From: Candidatus Omnitrophota bacterium
GTDB taxonomy: Bacteria; Omnitrophota; Gorgyraeia; Duberdicusellales; 4484-171
Assembly (NCBI GenBank): GCA_028710385.1
Contig: JAQTUC010000085.1
Coordinates: forward strand, 1-6,221
DNA: 6,221 nucleotides
Direction of reading: 5' to 3'
The position numbers and the translations under genes were made by a program. The notes beneath the pieces were generated by a model. That model was not told the origin of the DNA. It searched no databases and saw nothing but the letters and a program-made list of their open reading frames with translations. Below, piece after piece: positions 5,544-6,221 of the stretch; position 1 is the stretch's first letter; every line of letters starts with the position of its first letter.

Positions 5544-5610
5544 AGTTTACAGTTTACTGTTTACAGTGTGTAGTTTTCGACTGTAAACTGTATGCTGCTT
5601 GCTGTAAACT
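5544..5610. repeat. Heptamer-based inverted repeat in the rplN-rplX gap
   Basis: On the plus strand, three heptads TTTACAG, TTTACTG, TTTACAG occupy 5546-5566. After a centre of about 14 bases come four heptads in the opposite orientation at 5581-5608: CTGTAAA, CTGTATG, CTGCTTG, CTGTAAA. The unit CTGTAAA is the exact reverse complement of TTTACAG, so the element is a tandem 7-mer array folded on itself. The inner arms 5559-5567 and 5580-5588 pair perfectly over 9 bases with a 12-base loop; pairing continues with mismatches outward. No T-tract follows the stem in the direction of transcription, so it does not look like an intrinsic terminator. It could be a dispersed intergenic repeat, an mRNA processing or stability element, or local replication slippage; the sequence alone does not decide. 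Confidence 0.85.
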
Positions 5611-5613
5611 TTT

Positions 5614-5979
5614 TCAAACTACTTCCGGAGCTAAAGATAAAATTTTGCTGAAGGTGTCTCTTAACTCTCTTGCTACCGGCCCGAATACTCTTGTTGAACG
5701 GGGATTACCCTGTTTATCTATTACAACACACGCATTGTTGTCAAACTGCAAAGTCATTCCGTCTGCGCGCCTTATGGGCAAATGCGTCCTTACGACTACG
5801 GCTCTGACTACTTCACCTTTCTTGATTGCGGCGTTTGGAAGAGCTTCCTTGACACTTGCCGTAATAACATCGCCGATTAAGGCAAATGGGCGGTTCTTCT
5901 TTCCGATTACCCCTATAAAAGAAACCTTGCGCGCTCCGGAGTTATCAGCAACATCTAATTTTGTTTTTATGTAAATCAT
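5614..5979 (-). CDS. rplN: 50S ribosomal protein L14 (uL14)
   Basis: L14 is a 23S rRNA-binding protein on the subunit interface, near the factor-binding region and the bridge to 16S rRNA. The 121 residues match the family nearly end to end (usual length about 122). Visible blocks are V-A-D-N-S-G-A-R at 10-17, G-D-V-I at 36-39, K-K-G-E-V-V-R-A-V-V-V-R-T at 53-65, the F-D-N-N-A-C-V-V-I-D segment at 79-88, G-N-P-R-S-T-R-V-F-G-P-V-A-R-E-L-R at 91-107, and the S-L-A-P-E-V-V tail. The ATG at 5977-5979 overlaps the rpsQ stop by four bases. A GAGG Shine-Dalgarno sequence (5987-5990) sits 7 bases upstream inside the last rpsQ codons. Unlike the other junctions, the gene is followed by a 92-base gap holding an inverted repeat before rplX. 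Confidence 0.99.
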   Translation of the reverse strand: MIYIKTKLDVADNSGARKVSFIGVIGKKNRPFALIGDVITASVKEALPNAAIKKGEVVRAVVVRTHLPIRRADGMTLQFDNNACVVIDKQGNPRSTRVFGPVARELRDTFSKILSLAPEVV

Positions 5980-6221
5980 TTTAAAACCTCAAGCAATGTA
6001 AATCTTTTTTCTTTTGACGTGGGCCTTGACTCAATAATTCTTACCCTGTCTCCTATTTTTGCCGTTTTTGCTTCGTCATGCACTTTATATTTTTTTCTTT
6101 TTATAACCGTTCTGTCATACGACGGGTGGGATACTCTTGTAGTTACAGTAACTACAATTGTTTTATTCATTTTGTCCGAAAGAACAATTCCTTCCAGGAT
6201 TCTTTTACCCTTTATTGGTTT
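5976..6221 (-). CDS. rpsQ: 30S ribosomal protein S17 (uS17), 5' end cut by window edge
   Basis: S17 is a small OB-fold protein that binds 16S rRNA and helps assemble the 30S subunit. The frame is open through the right edge, giving 81 visible residues. The first 17 of them, KPIKGKRILEGIVLSDK, lie upstream of the first in-frame ATG (6168-6170). They match the conserved S17 N-terminus (R-x-L-x-G-x-V-x-S-D-K-M-x-K-T), so that internal ATG is not the true start. The start lies at or just beyond the edge, since the family is usually about 80-90 residues. Further family signs are V-x-T-R-V-x-H-P-x-Y, K-x-K-x-H-D-E and the R-I-I-E-S-R-P-T-S-K-x-K-R-F block near the C-terminus. The stop codon TGA overlaps the rplN start in an ATGA junction, suggesting coupled translation. 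Identity is secure; only the start is unseen. Confidence 0.97.
   Translation of the reverse strand, partial: KPIKGKRILEGIVLSDKMNKTIVVTVTTRVSHPSYDRTVIKRKKYKVHDEAKTAKIGDRVRIIESRPTSKEKRFTLLEVLK

Noticed and set aside
5559..5588. Intrinsic terminator between rplN and rplX
   Set aside because: A 9-base-pair stem exists, but it is AT-rich and no T-tract follows it in the direction of transcription; the downstream genes belong to the same operon.
5645..5974. A 109-codon plus-strand open frame opposite rplN
   Set aside because: It is fully antisense to L14, and its composition follows from the complementary codons of that gene.
5976..6170. A complete 64-residue S17 starting at the ATG at 6170
   Set aside because: The frame continues upstream to the window edge and encodes the conserved S17 N-terminus, so the gene is cut by the edge rather than short.

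Overview
The window is a stretch of bacterial ribosomal-protein operon, the distal S10/spc region. Every gene lies on the minus strand, so transcription runs from high to low coordinates. In transcription order it holds rpsQ (5' end cut by the right window edge), rplN, rplX, rplE, rpsN, rpsH, rplF, rplR, rpsE, rplO, secY, adk and map (3' end cut by the left edge). The classical spc order is intact except that rpmD (ribosomal protein uL30), normally between rpsE and rplO, is missing: only two bases separate those genes. All plus-strand open frames are shadows of these genes.

The organism is a moderately AT-rich bacterium. Its S14 is the short zinc-binding type, its L24 carries a four-cysteine zinc ribbon, and its adenylate kinase has a four-cysteine zinc LID. 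Lack of rpmD in the operon occurs in several unrelated lineages (cyanobacteria, chlamydiae, mycoplasmas, candidate phyla radiation bacteria and others), so it does not fix the phylum. By overall feel an uncultured phylum such as Omnitrophota or Elusimicrobiota is possible, but this is a guess.

Layout: 6221-5614 encodes S17 and L14, joined by an ATGA overlap. 5613-5522 is the only sizeable non-coding gap (92 bases); it is filled by a heptamer-based inverted repeat followed by the rplX leader. 5521-2160 is a tightly packed run encoding L24, L5, S14, S8, L6, L18, S5 and L15. 2175-835 encodes the SecY translocon channel, 814-185 adenylate kinase, and 188-1 the N-terminal part of type I methionine aminopeptidase. 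Thus the ribosomal proteins are co-expressed with the main protein-export channel, a nucleotide-balancing kinase and the enzyme that trims the initiator methionine.

There is no sign of a novel defence, mobile or biosynthetic system. The points worth a second look are the missing rpmD, the heptad inverted repeat inside the operon, Shine-Dalgarno sequences embedded in the last codons of upstream genes, three non-ATG starts (rplR, rpsE, adk), and an rplF start without a visible Shine-Dalgarno sequence.
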